Of a DNA stretch of 64,000 bases, positions 48,502 to 60,707 are shown piece after piece. Numbering within the stretch: the stretch's first letter is position 1; each line of letters starts with the position of its first letter. Source of the DNA: Ascidia mentula (lineage: Eukaryota > Chordata > Ascidiacea > Phlebobranchia > Ascidiidae); NCBI GenBank assembly GCA_947561715.1, contig OX387201.1, positions 16,258,001 to 16,322,000 of the forward strand, in the 5' to 3' direction. A program made the position numbers and the translations under genes. The notes below the pieces were generated by a model. The model ran no database searches. It worked only from the letters and a program-made list of their open reading frames with translations, and was not told the origin of the DNA.

Positions 48502-51500
48502 CTAAAAAAACTTCCCGTCAATTCGAAAATGGGGTTGGGATGCATCGTCTGGGTTAAGAAATACTGATATGCTCTTTCCAGGATTGCTGTCCACCAATCT
48601 CTTAACCTTCTCAGCCAAATCCAATTCCTGGCGGGAGTCTGCCCCAACTGGAGGCTTCGGAATTGTGTCCCCATTTACTCTGCAAAACACATTAAAGTAT
48701 TGTTTGAGAATTTTCACCTCTAAAAAGACAATAGTAAATTTTAGCTTTACAGAATTTGAAAAAAATGGGGCACAAATTTGAACCAATTTCCAATGTTTGT
48801 TAGGAAAAGGGCAATAACTAAAAAATCCTCATAAACATGTTTTTTGCTAGTGCCATCAGTTCCTTACAAACTATAATATTCTGGCAGCAATATAAACCAT
48901 GTTCTGATTCACAACAAGTAATCATGGAATAAATTGGGGATGTCTAGTTTGACATAGGTATTTAACAAAAGCTAATAATCAATAAATCAATATGCAGTTA
49001 CAACACAAATTGCTAGTGTTTACTCTGAAATGTCCTTTCTAAGTGTCATTTGTTTCACTTGTTCGTCATGGTAGCCTTTGGTGAGGGAACGTGCAGCTTT
49101 CACCTGATCAACAGCATTTCTAACATGTTCTGCTGGATCACTTCGTACCTAAACAAACAAATAATATGTCACACAAAACCAAAATTTAAAGCTGGCTGCA
49201 CAGCTGTGCTTACAAATTGTAAAACAAACATAATTTATAAAAAAAGAGAGCACAATGTGTCAGCAGCAAAGTTACATTGGTGTTGTGGCAAATAAATTGC
49301 AAAATATATAACCATACACAAAACATTAGTTTATTATCTGAAGTAAAGTCGGTAAAATGGAAGCAGGTTAGAGCAGCCCAATTGCATAAAATTTTATACC
49401 ATGTGCGGCATATAAGAAACATTTTTGACAATATTTAGGCCCACTTGAAACCACAAAGGCACATGGCATACTAGGTTGGACAATAAACAACTGCAACAAT
49501 CTTGTGGCAGACCCAGCAAGTAATTTGAAATCAAATGCTTCTTACCATTAAGACCACTTGACACAGTTTAAGCATGGTTTGGTCATCTAAATGTCCAATC
49601 ATATTGTACTGTGGTATAAAATAATTTGGACACGATCGACTGAGCAAGCATTGAAGCGTGTCATCAATGAGACCCAATAAACACTCGGAAATTGTTTCGT
49701 CGCAAGCCAAGTAGTGGAGTTTCACACGATCACATGCCCACAAGAGCAACCCTCTTAAGATGTAAGGTTTAAATACCTGAAAAGCAACATCAAATTATAC
49801 ATTTTTGACCAACAAATATTGCCAAGAATTCTCTGTTTCAGATTACATGGCTGACCAGAAACCCAGACTATATAAATGCAAAAGCAACATGTCAAAGGGT
49901 GGAAATGATTAGTTTGTGATTTAAACAGGTTTATTTGTGATGTAGAACATACAATTAATTACCAAGTCAAAAGAAATATATGTAAATACTTACTTTACTA
50001 TAACGACCAAGGGCTCGATTCATAATAGCTTTAAATGCATAGAAGGTTTTCATGAATGGAACAGGAACAAATCTTTTGAGTTGTACTTCACTTCTTGCAA
50101 ATGACAATCTCCATTCTACTTCCTTGTTACCAGTTAAACTGCACGCAGGCACAAGATGAAACCCGGTGATAACTAGAAAAACACAGAAAACAACAAACTA
50201 TTTTTGCAAATTATTTATCCATTATCTTTCTTGATTAAATAAATCGGATTATGATGTAAATAAACTGAATTGAATTTCTTGGATTTGTCCCAAAAACTTG
50301 GTTACCTAAAAAGCAATTGTTTTAACAAGGCACAACTTGGAAATATGAATACTTCCTTCAACCACAACAATAAATGTTTTGCAACAATTTGTCATAACAA
50401 TCTTCACAAACATCTTCAAATCAACACTTAAGTAACTGCAATTTTCCACACGCGCGAAAACATTTTAAGAAAACAGTTTGGTGAGAAAATCCGGAAAAGG
50501 GGTGGACTTTTGTTAGAGAGGTTAATACAAAGTGAAAATAAACATAGTGAGATATGACACTCCCTATTATAAACAAAAGATTAGTCACATCTTAGAGGTC
50601 GCCACCACAAATATGAATGCAGTTGTGTTGAAAGGTTAAAGTAGATTCACCATAAAATTTATCTGCCATCTTGAGACATGAGGGAGAAAATTTCTCCTTA
50701 AAAAAGCAACACTTAAAAAAGTTTTTTGGTTTCATCACCAGTCTAGCATCTACCAGAAAAATGCACTACAACATATTTAACAAAAAAAATGTTTTTGGAA
50801 GCCACAAGAAACAATGTTTGGGCACACCCCTTTTATTTTGGGACTAACAAAGGGAGTTGTCACAAGACAATTTCTCACTGTTCAATCGACAAAAGTCTTT
50901 TAATAACCATTTTTACTATTACCGTTATATTTGAATAACGGCAAATTATCAACTTTCCAGTGTACGCAACACTCAACATTTTGGGCAGATGCGATTTCTG
51001 CAACCCAAAAAAAATAAGTTACCTTCGTCTTCTGGTATTATTCCATCCCAGAAATGGCTTTCAGACAACCAACCCATGGCGACAGCTGGCCATCCACGGA
51101 ACGACACAACAGGCACGAGGTCATACATTATACGGGTGCCACCACTTGTCAATATGATTGTAGTGGCAAGTCCATTTCTGTGTACTTTCACAATGCCGGG
51201 AATTCCCCTCTTTGGTTTTGATTTTATTTCGTCAGTGACCTGAATAAAGAAACTGAGATCAGATAAATGAAAGTGATTTTGCTATTTCAAGAGGTTGCTT
51301 TGATAGATTAAACAACAAAATTTGAACAAATTACACAAGGTGTTGTGATAATCCTAAAAAATTAATGCACAAATTCACAGGTAACACCAAAATAATTAAA
51401 ACTCACAGTTTATTGATCTAGTAAACAAAATTGCAAACAGAAACCAACAGCAGAACACAAATTGCCATTGACCGACTTAATGCAACAGAACTTTACAGTA

Positions 51501-52994
51501 TAAATAATTAAAGAATACCAAAAGAACCTAAAGTGATGTACAATTAATGGCCGTGCAATTTTAAAAGGTTAATCCTCATTTGAATGCAGCCAATGGATTT
51601 ATCAATTCAAACCTTCTCTAAAGCTTCATGGAACCATTCACACACTTTTGGAGGAGAAAGGTAATAGTTTGTTTCTTCTTGTTGCTCTACAGTGCAGCAG
51701 CAAGACTCCCATTTTGAAATTGTTTCATCGTCAAATAACCTTAAATTGCAGGAATATCAAAATCCATGTCTACACCAAAGCTAGTTATTTGGTATATTAT
51801 GTTTAAACAGTCATATGGCTCAAATTTGGTAGACCACTTTATATATATATGTATAATCAAGTCATTCATATAAATACATATCAAATCAAGTCATTTATAT
51901 ATATATATTTATATACACACCATAATAAATTTAAAAACGCTTTTTTCATAAAACAAAGCGACAAGTTAGAAACCAGATATTTTTGAACATGTAATGTAAA
52001 ACCAAGCAAGCACTTACTTTAGACTTAGCCATGAATGACAGGGTATTGAGTGTCTCATATCGAGGACCACAGGCTGGTTCCTGTCGTGGAGTTTCAGAAT
52101 GGGAACAAACAATGTATAATCAAGATCAAAGTCATTTCCCCTGTGTGTGAATAAGAGTTTCATTGGACAATACACCCATAATCAAAATATTTGCACATGG
52201 ACTGTTTCGACCTGTGAGGTCTCATCAGTGCAGCTATTGCAATGGCACTGTGCTAGCTTTTACACTAGCAGGCACACTAGATTCCAGCTTACCAATATTA
52301 TTATGGCCTTTTTTTCCAAAATATTTGCATTGTTACTATTTACAATAGATATATGCCTAAGTAACTTTGTAGTTTAATGACCTTGCCATTTCTCCAGGGC
52401 CATCCACATCAATATCTAATGTTCCATCTCTGGCTCCACCAGAGAGTAAAAGATATTCGTTCGCAACAGGAAGTTTTCCATCAAGTTTTTGAACATCACC
52501 TGCAAAAAGTTTGTAGTTGCTGTAACACTTTGTCTTGAATAAATTTACCAAAAGTTTAAGCATGGATAAACTAACCAAGAAAACAATGTTAAATTAATGC
52601 TTGAATTAATATCTCACATATATGCACACAACTACATTTTTATCAAAATTTAGCACATAATAAAATAACATTGGTTGAAAAAATGAAAAGACGACAGCGA
52701 ATTGGCATATGCATGTTTGCACCTAATATACTGAAAATATGTTCTTTCATTGTGTGAACTTCCATGGCCATTTGATCATCAAATTCATGGCGATCATATT
52801 CATCAAATATGTTTATCAGCTGTTCCAGTCTGTTAATGCTGCACCCAGACCTAAAATGCAAGTGTATGAGCATCATTTGCCAAACAATACAACATAAAAA
52901 ATTCAAAAATTATTCTGTTATTCCACAGCCTTTGTGACTGATTGCATTATGTAACTTACCTAAAATCCACTCTTTCAAATCCGTTTTCCACCAT
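48502..52994 (-). CDS. MB21D2: Mab-21 domain-containing protein 2
   Basis: Member of the Mab-21/cGAS-like nucleotidyltransferase-fold family; its biochemical role is poorly known. Ten exons on the minus strand (52960-52994, 52723-52850, 52382-52499, 52018-52140, 51613-51739, 51023-51239, 49994-50172, 49546-49776, 49024-49148, 48502-48679) close to 486 residues (human about 491). Diagnostic runs are KLPVANEYLLLSGGARDG, KLHDRNQPVVLDMRHS, YDLVPVVSFRGWPAVA, EWRLSFARSEVQLK, CPNYFIPQYNM, VRSDPAEHVRNAV and the C terminus PHFRIDGKFF, near identical to human. The YLLLSGG turn corresponds to the family's GS-type nucleotidyltransferase loop. The start MVENGFERVDFRSG is shorter than human. A cacccag acceptor lies a short way upstream of the ATG. 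Confidence 0.95.
51838..51925. repeat. AT-rich simple repeat with duplicated segment
   Basis: (TA)n tracts in an MB21D2 intron separated by two copies of an AATCAAGTCATT word; a microsatellite with local duplication. Confidence 0.6.
52201..52237 (-). ncRNA. Hammerhead-ribozyme core, 3' side degenerate (family 1)
   Basis: On the minus strand, stem I strand AGCTGCA is followed by the full consensus core CTGATGA, stem II GACCT-CAC-AGGTC, then GAAACAGT. This is the best-preserved catalytic core in the window. The 3' part (stem III and returning stem I strand) has decayed, so cleavage is unlikely in this copy. It lies in an MB21D2 intron. Confidence 0.55.
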
Positions 52995-54070
52995 GTTTGG
53001 TTGAGCCCAACTGGGTGATATTCATTCAGTAAATTGTTACTGGCATACTTTCATACTACAACAACAAACTTACTAAAAAGATAGTGTGTTTAAAAACATT
53101 CAGTCCCCGTTGTTTTCCAATAACAAGTTGGTATTGGGAATCCTCCTTTTCGCTTTCATAATCGATTTTAAACTCAAATTTAAACGCTTTGCGTAACGCA
53201 CGTTGAAATATGCAACGAACAGTGTGAATTGCGATTACGATTGGGCTTTTGGGCGTATAGCAATTCCGTATTGTTAGCAACGACAAAAGTTCCATGCAAA
53301 GCCGAATATTTCCAAGGTTTGTATACTGTACGCATACGAATAAACTAAACAGCTTGATTGCTAAACCTGTTTCTAACGAATGATCCGGGACCTGTTCATG
53401 CAGCACAGAACATACCCATGTCCACTCGCATTACTTCATAATGTGCTGCCAACCATAACTACGTCACTGGGTTGTGACCAGTGCGAGACCGATGAAGCGT
53501 GTTAATAAACGCCGGGGTGGTTTCAAGTCAGTTTAATTTGTGCGAAAGACTACAACACGAATGGATACAAGCAGTTGCAGTAAGCAAAATTGGATGGGCC
53601 AAGATAAACGCAAGAGGCTATCGAGTCAGGCACTACACTAAAAGAGATTTACACCTGATCTGAACCTGATTGCACCTAAGAGCAATTGGTGGCGCAGGCA
53701 GTTACATCCTGCATCAACTCATCACGTTTTACGAGTTGTAACAGGTCCGCACAGACACGAATATTGGCCACAATTTGAGAATGTCACACACGCTTCACAT
53801 GCACGCAGCTACAAAAACAGGTTCTAAACTGACATATATCCTGTGTCGCATGGCGCCCACCAGCACACCGTTGTGGCCATGGAAAGTTGTTACACATGTG
53901 CACTTTACACTCGCTGTTTATTCGCTACATCGGTAAAGGCCTGTCCGTGAAATTTTAACTGTAAAGTTCATTTAGGCGTAGAAACTTTTTTTAAGAATAA
54001 GGGCATAATACGGAAAGAAGTAAAACACTCGAACTCGCGGGCAGATGACTAGTAGAGGATCTGTCTACAG

Positions 54071-54841
54071 CAGTGGTTCCCAAAGTGGGCGCCAGCGCCC
54101 CCTGGGGGCGTTTACAATCGTACGGGGGCCGCTGGAGACCAAATGGGCGATTGGGGGGCGCTAGGAAATAAACTATCGATTGGTGGGCGCTTGGTGACCG
54201 GGCAAACTTTCTCTTATAGCGTAAGTTAGTGTTTTCCAATCGGTGGTACGTGTGCCACTAGTAGTACGCGACCGCATTCCAGGTGGTACGTGAGCACCTT
54301 TCCGTAATTTGCGGGTATAGTTCGAATTAATAAAAATCGTAACTGATTTCAAAATTTTCGATAGTTTTCACAACCTAGGTTACTTTGTAACACTCAATTA
54401 GGTGATACACGACGAAATTGTGTACCTCCAAGTGGTACGCAACCACAAAAAGGTTGGAAATCACTGACCCGAATGATTCAGTCCAATCTTTGTATAATTT
54501 ATGCTACTTCGAAAAGGGCTTTTCTCGCATGCTGAACTAGAAGTTATTGATTCTGACGTCACAACGATTTTTTTGTATGTCATCACAATGTGTCATCAAT
54601 CAATGCTAAATAATCGCTATTCGAAAATGAGGATTTTCGGTGGTATGGTTTACTTGTTTTTAACTAGAGTTTGGTATTGAAATATTAGAAATCAGACGAA
54701 ATTGGTGTCATTCCACTGACCTCACGCCTCGCATTAATTGACAAGCAACAAATAAATTCGTTATGTTTTTTTGTCTGTTCTGTTGGGCGTTATTAAATGA
54801 CTAGGGTATTTGGGGGGCGGTACAGAAAAAAAGAAACACTG
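54071..54841. mobile_element. Non-autonomous hAT-type element, 771 bp
   Basis: Starts CAGTGGTTCCCAAAGTGGG, a typical hAT end, and finishes in a diverged inverted end (GAAACACTG). It is flanked by an 8-bp target-site duplication with one mismatch (GTCTACAG at 54063-54070, GTGTACAG at 54842-54849). GC-rich GGGGGCG blocks lie near both ends. No transposase frame was recognised. Confidence 0.7.
54227..54466. mobile_element. Second short hAT-like element nested in 54071-54841
   Basis: 240 bp with ends TAGTGTTTTCCAATC and GGTTGGAAATCACTG (inverted, three differences) and subterminal GTGGTACG repeats at both ends. The target duplication is not clear. It lies wholly inside the other hAT element, so it inserted later. 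Confidence 0.6.
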
Positions 54842-55449
54842 GTGTACAGTAAGCATTTGTGGACATAAAATAACATCCCACAAAATTGTTTGGCCACGTC
54901 TTAACAAACTTTTGCTTATTGCTACAACCTTATTTTAGCCTATAAGTTTACGAGTATAGAGGATATGGCTGGTATAAGAATATTTTCACTTTTTCAAGCC
55001 AAGCAAAAATGCTGCAGTTAAAGATTGCCCACAAATACATAAATAAAACACATGTAAACATTTTACGTTTAGGCACAGTAGAAATCGAAGTAAATGAGCA
55101 GGCCTACTAAGCATCATAAACGAAAATCTACGTTTAGGCGAAGAAAAACGTCTGGAATTAACGGCAGCTCTCGTCTGGCAGCTACTTTGCTTTGGTGTGA
55201 GCTTGATATATCAGATCTCGCTCCAGTTAGTCGGGAAAAGTGACTGATCCAGGTTGGCTGCAATGCCGGTGAACCCAACGACTAAACTTTATGAATATGC
55301 GAACACAAGAACCAACAGTAAATATTTGTATTCGCGTGTGTGCTAATGAAAGACGAAAACATTGCGAACAAAACAACACAGTGCGGCCCCAAATTGAAGC
55401 CATCAATATTATAAACAAGTAACCAAAACACAGCATTTGACAATGGCGT

Positions 55450-58400
55450 TTAGAAGACGAGCCCTTGTGGTGCATCGATCCTGCGCTCAACCTCCGCACA
55501 ATATTTATCAGGCACTCCAGCCTTCTTCAGGTTGTCCAACTTCTTCTTCTTAACCTAAATAATATTGTACGTTGGCAACTGATGTCACTTAAAAACTAGT
55601 CTGTATGATTTTTTATGCGCATTAGAAATAACCGACACCGACAACCACTTTTCAAGAGAGGAAATAAAAAGTTCCTCTTTCCATGTGTTGTAATAAATCA
55701 CGTGGTGTGATGTCACGCAACTTTAACATGGAAAGGCGTCAAATGTGTTTATTGCAGTGAGTAAACAAATACTTTTTGATCTTTCTACAACGCAATATGG
55801 AAACGCTTATTAACTTAAAAAACCTTGAAATCTTCCCATGTCTGTGGTATAAACGGCGATTTCAGCAGAATGGGAAATGATTCCCAGAATCGATAAAAAA
55901 CATTTTTTACTCCGTTTATACAAATTAACGATGTCTACCTCATCCAGTCTCAGTCTCCTCTGCCTCGCCTCCTCCTCCATTTTAATTCCTTCCTCAAAGA
56001 AGGATCTGCGATCCGAAATCTTGAGCTGTTCCTTCTCACGTATCTGCTTCCTCACATCATCTGCATGCATCCTGCTCTCTTTGAGAGCGTCCTCCTCCTT
56101 GCGTTTGTCAATCTCCACAAGACGCTGCTGTTCTCTGCGTGGAAAGATCAGAAAATAAGTGAAGAAATTTTTTTGGAGAACATAACTTACGGCTTTGTAA
56201 ATCTTTTAAGACAAACATTATAGCCCAAATAACTGATCTGAAATTCATTTGCAAACTTTTCTACAATCAATGTCAACGCGAAATGTCAGTTATGTTATAT
56301 AGGCTATATTGTTTGTCTTAAAGAATTTTTTTAGTTTTTTCACAACAAATCAATCTTTTCAATATCAAACTTACTTCAGAACTCTTTCAAATTCAAGGCG
56401 TTCCCTCTGTGCCTGAACTGCCATGAAATGTTCCTTGGATTGAATTTGTTCAGTTCTTGCTCTCTTCATGACCTCATCTGCCTGAACCTTCTTTTGCATT
56501 TCAAGTTGTTCTTTGCGTCTCCATTCACGCTCCGCTTGTTCCTGAAAAATATGAAGTTATTGTTAGGTTTGAAACAGCTGGCAGCGGGTATTACATCTGT
56601 ACTTTCTTGGTGCTGGCAAATAAACTAGAGCCAGAGAAGTTTGTTTGCAGACAACACAAAAAACTGATGAAATTCAAACTTCAACACACAATAATACTCA
56701 AAAAGCAGTAGCTTATACTGCTTTTTTAGTATTATTAAATAAGTTACAGTGATCGCTAGGCCTGCATCTGCAGTTATGGGTAGATCCCAATATTTCAACT
56801 TTTGAAGTCAAACACACAACAATAATTTTTTTTCATTGTGCAACACCATAGTTTGCAAAACATCCATTTCCCAAATAGTTAAAACTCAATATACATCCAC
56901 TCTTCCGAAAATAAACTCTGTGACAAACAGAGTTGGATTTTGTGTATAAGCTGCAGACAGATGGCCACTGTTTCGACCTAAAGAGTTGGATTTGTTTAAG
57001 ATTATTTACCTGATTTCTCTTGGCCCTCAAGGCATCCTGTTCAGCCTGGTGATCTCTTGCTCTCTCCTGGAGAGCACGAAGTCTTGCAACTTCCTTCTCT
57101 TTTTCGCGACGGATTCTTTCCTGCTCTTCCTCATACTCAGCTTCCCTTTGCTGAAATGATTGGAATTGTTAAAATAAAGTGATTCGTTATGTTATTTGTG
57201 TTGTTAACTGCAAGGTATCGCCTTGATAGAAACACTACAAAAGTGCTGATCGACCACGAAATAAACCTTACTTATGCCTGGAAGTTGCTGTGAGTTTTAC
57301 TGTGAATAACAGACACCGCTTTGTAAAATGCTGCATTTACAAATACTGAAATTGACATCATCACACAAAAATATTAAAATGATTAAAACAGTAATGTGGA
57401 AAACTTAAATGTTCCGAATGGCTTGCAACAATTCTGTCAAAAAACATGCTATAAGAAAAGCATGGACTACAATGGCGTGATATTTATATGAGTAAACATT
57501 ATACCTGGCAGCAACAGCAACCAGTTAACATTGTTTTCAATTAATAAAATTATGTAAAGAACTTACAGCTTTTTGTTTCATATATTCAATGACTTTCTGC
57601 TCAGCAAGTTTTTCTTGTTCTGTCCTCAGTTCTTTTTGCCGTTGATGTTCTTGGTTGATGATATCGATCTCTTGTTGCATTTTCAATTGCTCCAAGTGTT
57701 TCCGCTCAAGCTCCCTGTACAAATTCAAAAGTGAGAACATTTTTTTTTCTTTATGGAGCATTATAATCTACATGAAAAGTTTTGTTAAAATTAAATTGGT
57801 GTTTTTCGTTGATATTTTGAAAGTAGCACTTTAGGACAATTATACATCACATTGTGAATTACCAACATTGGTAATTTTTATGCAAAATCTAAAAAATACT
57901 TTTAGCTCAATTGATTGCTTTTTTCCTTTAATACAAGCTGAGCAACTACACCAACATAAGGTACATGAGGTATCAGTACACACCTTAGGTCCTCCATTTG
58001 CAGTTTCTCGAGATACTTGAGCATCTGCTGTGACTCCTGATCCTTCTTTTCCTGGTCAAGCATTCTTTCTTGAGCATTTTGTTCTATCTGCTTCATTACT
58101 TGCACCGCTCCACTGTAAACAGGACAGTTAAACCAGGCTAGTGCTTATACAGCATGCTATGTTCAACAATAAGTACTGTATGAAACTATTAGCGTGGAGG
58201 GGCTTGCAAAACATTTTGTAAAATTAACATTGGTGTACATTTTTACAGGGTTTGGAAATTATCACAGCAAATGTATCAGGTGAAACAAAATGTAAATTCA
58301 TATTTTTGTGTACAAAACTCTACTGTCAAGTTTGATTTTACTGAGTTCTTTTACACCAGCCAAATAATAGGCTAAGTTGACAATACATGTCTTGAACTAT

Positions 58401-60707
58401 TATGGGATTGTAAAAGTTTAGCAAATAAACACAAACAACTTACGCATATCTCTGTTGCTTTCTTAGTTCCTCAATCTCTTCCTGCGCTTTAATCGCATTA
58501 ATGCGGTCAATCTCCATCATCGTGTCAAGTCGTTTATCTTCAGTTTCCATTTCGGACTTGACCGATTTCTTTTCCAAAATTTGAGCATCTCGAATAGCGT
58601 GGCATTTTGCGTTCAGTATGAGCTGAGCAATAAAACATAAAATATTTTGATTGTTCCTATCCTGAGGTTTGCAAATGGTGGATTGTTTTAATGTTGTTGG
58701 GGGAACACAAGCTTATGTTAGACTTTAGACGAATTTTATTTCCATAATAAACTGCATGCTTTTTCAGCTTTTACACTCATAAAAACATAATTATCGTAAT
58801 ATGTAAGCAAATTTGAAACAGGGTCAACACAACAAAAACTGAAGGCTTACAATATATAAAAAAGTCATAAAAACATTTTCTGTTTATGATACTGGGATGT
58901 ACCTCATTAAGATGTTTCACTTCATCCTCTTGTTCCAACCGTTGGGCATTTGCCTTCTCCAGCAAATATTCAGCCTTTTCCTTTGCTTCTGCCTCGAGGT
59001 CACTCAGCTTTTCGTTCTGCTTTCTCTGCAGCTCGCGCTGTTTCATTTCTTCCTTGCGATTCTGTGCAGCTTCCTAATTATAAAGTAGGGCTACTTGTTC
59101 TTGCTCAAATTGGTTTAAAAGTGTGTTACACCATCACCAGTGTTGAATTTTGTGAAAAAAGGTTGAGAACTATTCCTTTCAGTAAACTTATGGAAATGTT
59201 TATTATCAAGGGCAAATTCTTGTGACTTTTAACAGAAATACATGAAGTACAGGATTATGAGATGTTGTTTAATAAATATTATCATGTTTAAATAAAATTG
59301 ACATTGTTTTACCATTGCCTGGTCTTTTTCCAACTTGCTCATCTCGTAATCTTTTTGTATTTCCTCTTTTGTGCGTACACGGGATGCTTGCTGAATCTTC
59401 GTAAACTTTAATGGATTTAGAACCACACTTCGGCCAGAAGGATCTGTTCCCGGAACGCTGAAATTATACATCTTTACATCAAACACAATCTTGCAAAACT
59501 GAAGATTGTTGTCATAGCTTAATTGTGTAAATTGCTCATGGAAAAGACTAGGGTTGTGGGAGTTGACAAAGTCAATGGCTTTACTGACTGCTGTAACTAC
59601 AGTTAGCGACTTACATAATGTCAATTTGGCAGGGATGAGTTGCAAAACACCTATACTTAGATTCAAATGTAAAAAAAAACACTAAGGTAATCAACAAAAT
59701 CAAAAAAATATCTGACATCATAAGCACAACCATATTATTCTAGTTAACAGTGCTAAAAAAAAGAGTCAGAGTCTAATTAAAATATTTCGGCAAAGTTGGG
59801 GTGGACTGATTTTTGGAACTTCAAAACACTAAAAAGCACTAATAATGAATTGTTTTAAACAGTGACTGGAGTGGTTTGATTTACTTTGCATTTTATGCAT
59901 AATCTCTAACCTACATTATTTGCCGACCAAAAAAAAATAATCATGTTCAAATCTGACTTACACCACATTTCTAATCAGGTCCTTAGTAATAACTTGAATT
60001 GTTTCTGGTTTTCTAGTTTTGGATCGGAGGCCATTTCTTCTTGGTGCAGGCCTTGCCACAGTAATTTCTTCTGCAGCATTGGCTTCACATTTACCCTATA
60101 GACAAATGTTTTACAATATATGGGCCTAAAATATACATTTAGAGTAGACTATAGGTCTACCAGAACCAACCAAGTTACCTTTGCAGGACTTCCAAACAAA
60201 GTTTCATCCACGCTCGATTGTTTTGACTTTGTCCTGTATCGCTTTGAATACCTTGAGCCGATGCTTCCAGCTGATGATACTGATGCTATGCGGCTTCCAG
60301 GCTAATAAAAAAGTAAATAAAAAAATGGTTTGGCTGTATAGTCACTACAAAGTGGAAGTCTTTAAAAAGGCTATTTAGCTGACAAGATTATTGTAAATTA
60401 CACCATAGCTGCACTGAGAAGACCTATTAGGTCGAAACAGTGGCCCTGTCTGCAGCTCACCACAAAAAACATTATTGGATCTATTGCTTATAGGACAAAA
60501 ATTTTTTTTCTTACTAATTCAATTTGTCTCATACCTTTTTGGTAGCTATATAAAAATGTGCACTTTCTAAACTATGTTGGATAAAAGCATATACAGTGTT
60601 CTTCCAGTTAAATAAGGTTTATGCTAATGCTGCTATTTAAATTTAAAAATGTTATATAACTTTCCAATTAAGGGTACTATTTGGAGTACGTAAGCAACAC
60701 TTACCAT
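55450..60707 (-). CDS. CFAP45: Cilia- and flagella-associated protein 45
   Basis: Microtubule inner protein of motile-cilia doublets. Twelve exons on the minus strand (60705-60707, 60179-60301, 59962-60095, 59313-59457, 58903-59073, 58444-58622, 57984-58112, 57567-57714, 57010-57150, 56375-56541, 55939-56134, 55450-55554) close to 546 residues (human 551). The N terminus KRYRTKSKQSSVDETLFG and KPETIQVITKDLIRN match the family. The rest is nearly continuous charged coiled coil: LILNAKCHAIRDAQILEKK, EQERIRREKEKEVARLRAL, AEQDALRAKRNQ, EQAEREWRRKEQ. It ends DKYCAEVERR. The first coding exon carries only the ATG, chosen because it closes the frame before PGSRIASV. Intron 1 holds a well-formed hammerhead-like fold. 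Confidence 0.95.
56697..56808. mobile_element. Short SINE-like element, copy without the hammerhead part
   Basis: 112 bp in a CFAP45 intron with the same ends (ACTNAAAAA...TTTTGAAG) and the same 3' block (CAGTGATCGCTAGGCCTGCA, GGGTAGATCCCAATATTTCA) as the element at 63529-63726, but lacking its central ribozyme-like section. The flanks TCAACACACAATAAT and TCAAACACACAACAATAAT look like a diverged target duplication. Confidence 0.6.
56941..56981 (-). mobile_element. 41-bp fragment of hammerhead repeat family 1 with 12-bp flanking direct repeats
   Basis: On the minus strand it reads AGGTCGAAACAG, TGGCCAT, CTGTCTGCAGCTTATAC: the 3' half of the ribozyme from stem II onward. AGAGTTGGATTT occurs directly on both sides (56929-56940 and 56982-56993), as expected of a target-site duplication. 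This suggests a 5'-truncated retroposed copy. Confidence 0.55.
60334..60460 (+). repeat. Family 1 hammerhead-bearing repeat in CFAP45 intron 1
   Basis: The upstream part (CTGTATAGTCACTACAAAG, GTGGAAGTCTTT) is shared with 5582-5680, and the downstream part is the fold at 60407-60457. It probably represents most of one repeat unit; ends not resolved. Confidence 0.55.
60407..60457 (+). ncRNA. Hammerhead-ribozyme-like fold with all three stems (family 1)
   Basis: Stem I AGCTGCA (60407-60413) pairs with TGCAGCT (60451-60457). The core reads CTGAGAA where the consensus is CTGATGA. Stem II is GACCT-ATT-AGGTC. GAAA is at 60434-60437. Stem III ACAG-TGGCC-CTGT is followed by C60450, the expected cleavage-site base. 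Secondary structure is perfect; the changed core makes activity doubtful. Confidence 0.6.

Larger units (their letters stand above)
52995..55449. other. Transposon-rich gap between MB21D2 and CFAP45
   Basis: No convincing gene. The minus-strand frame 53056-53406 (116 codons) has no proper ATG start and no recognised relative. 53460-53960 is GC-richer and may be an old repeat. 54071-54841 is a hAT-type element with another inside it. Confidence 0.5.

Noticed and set aside
53056-53406. 116-codon minus-strand ORF upstream of MB21D2
   Set aside because: No proper ATG at its start, no splice context and no recognised relative; it is more likely chance or MB21D2 upstream sequence.
59229-59666. Long minus-strand frame extending the CFAP45 exon upstream
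   Set aside because: Only 59313-59457 has splice borders and homology; the rest is intron read-through.
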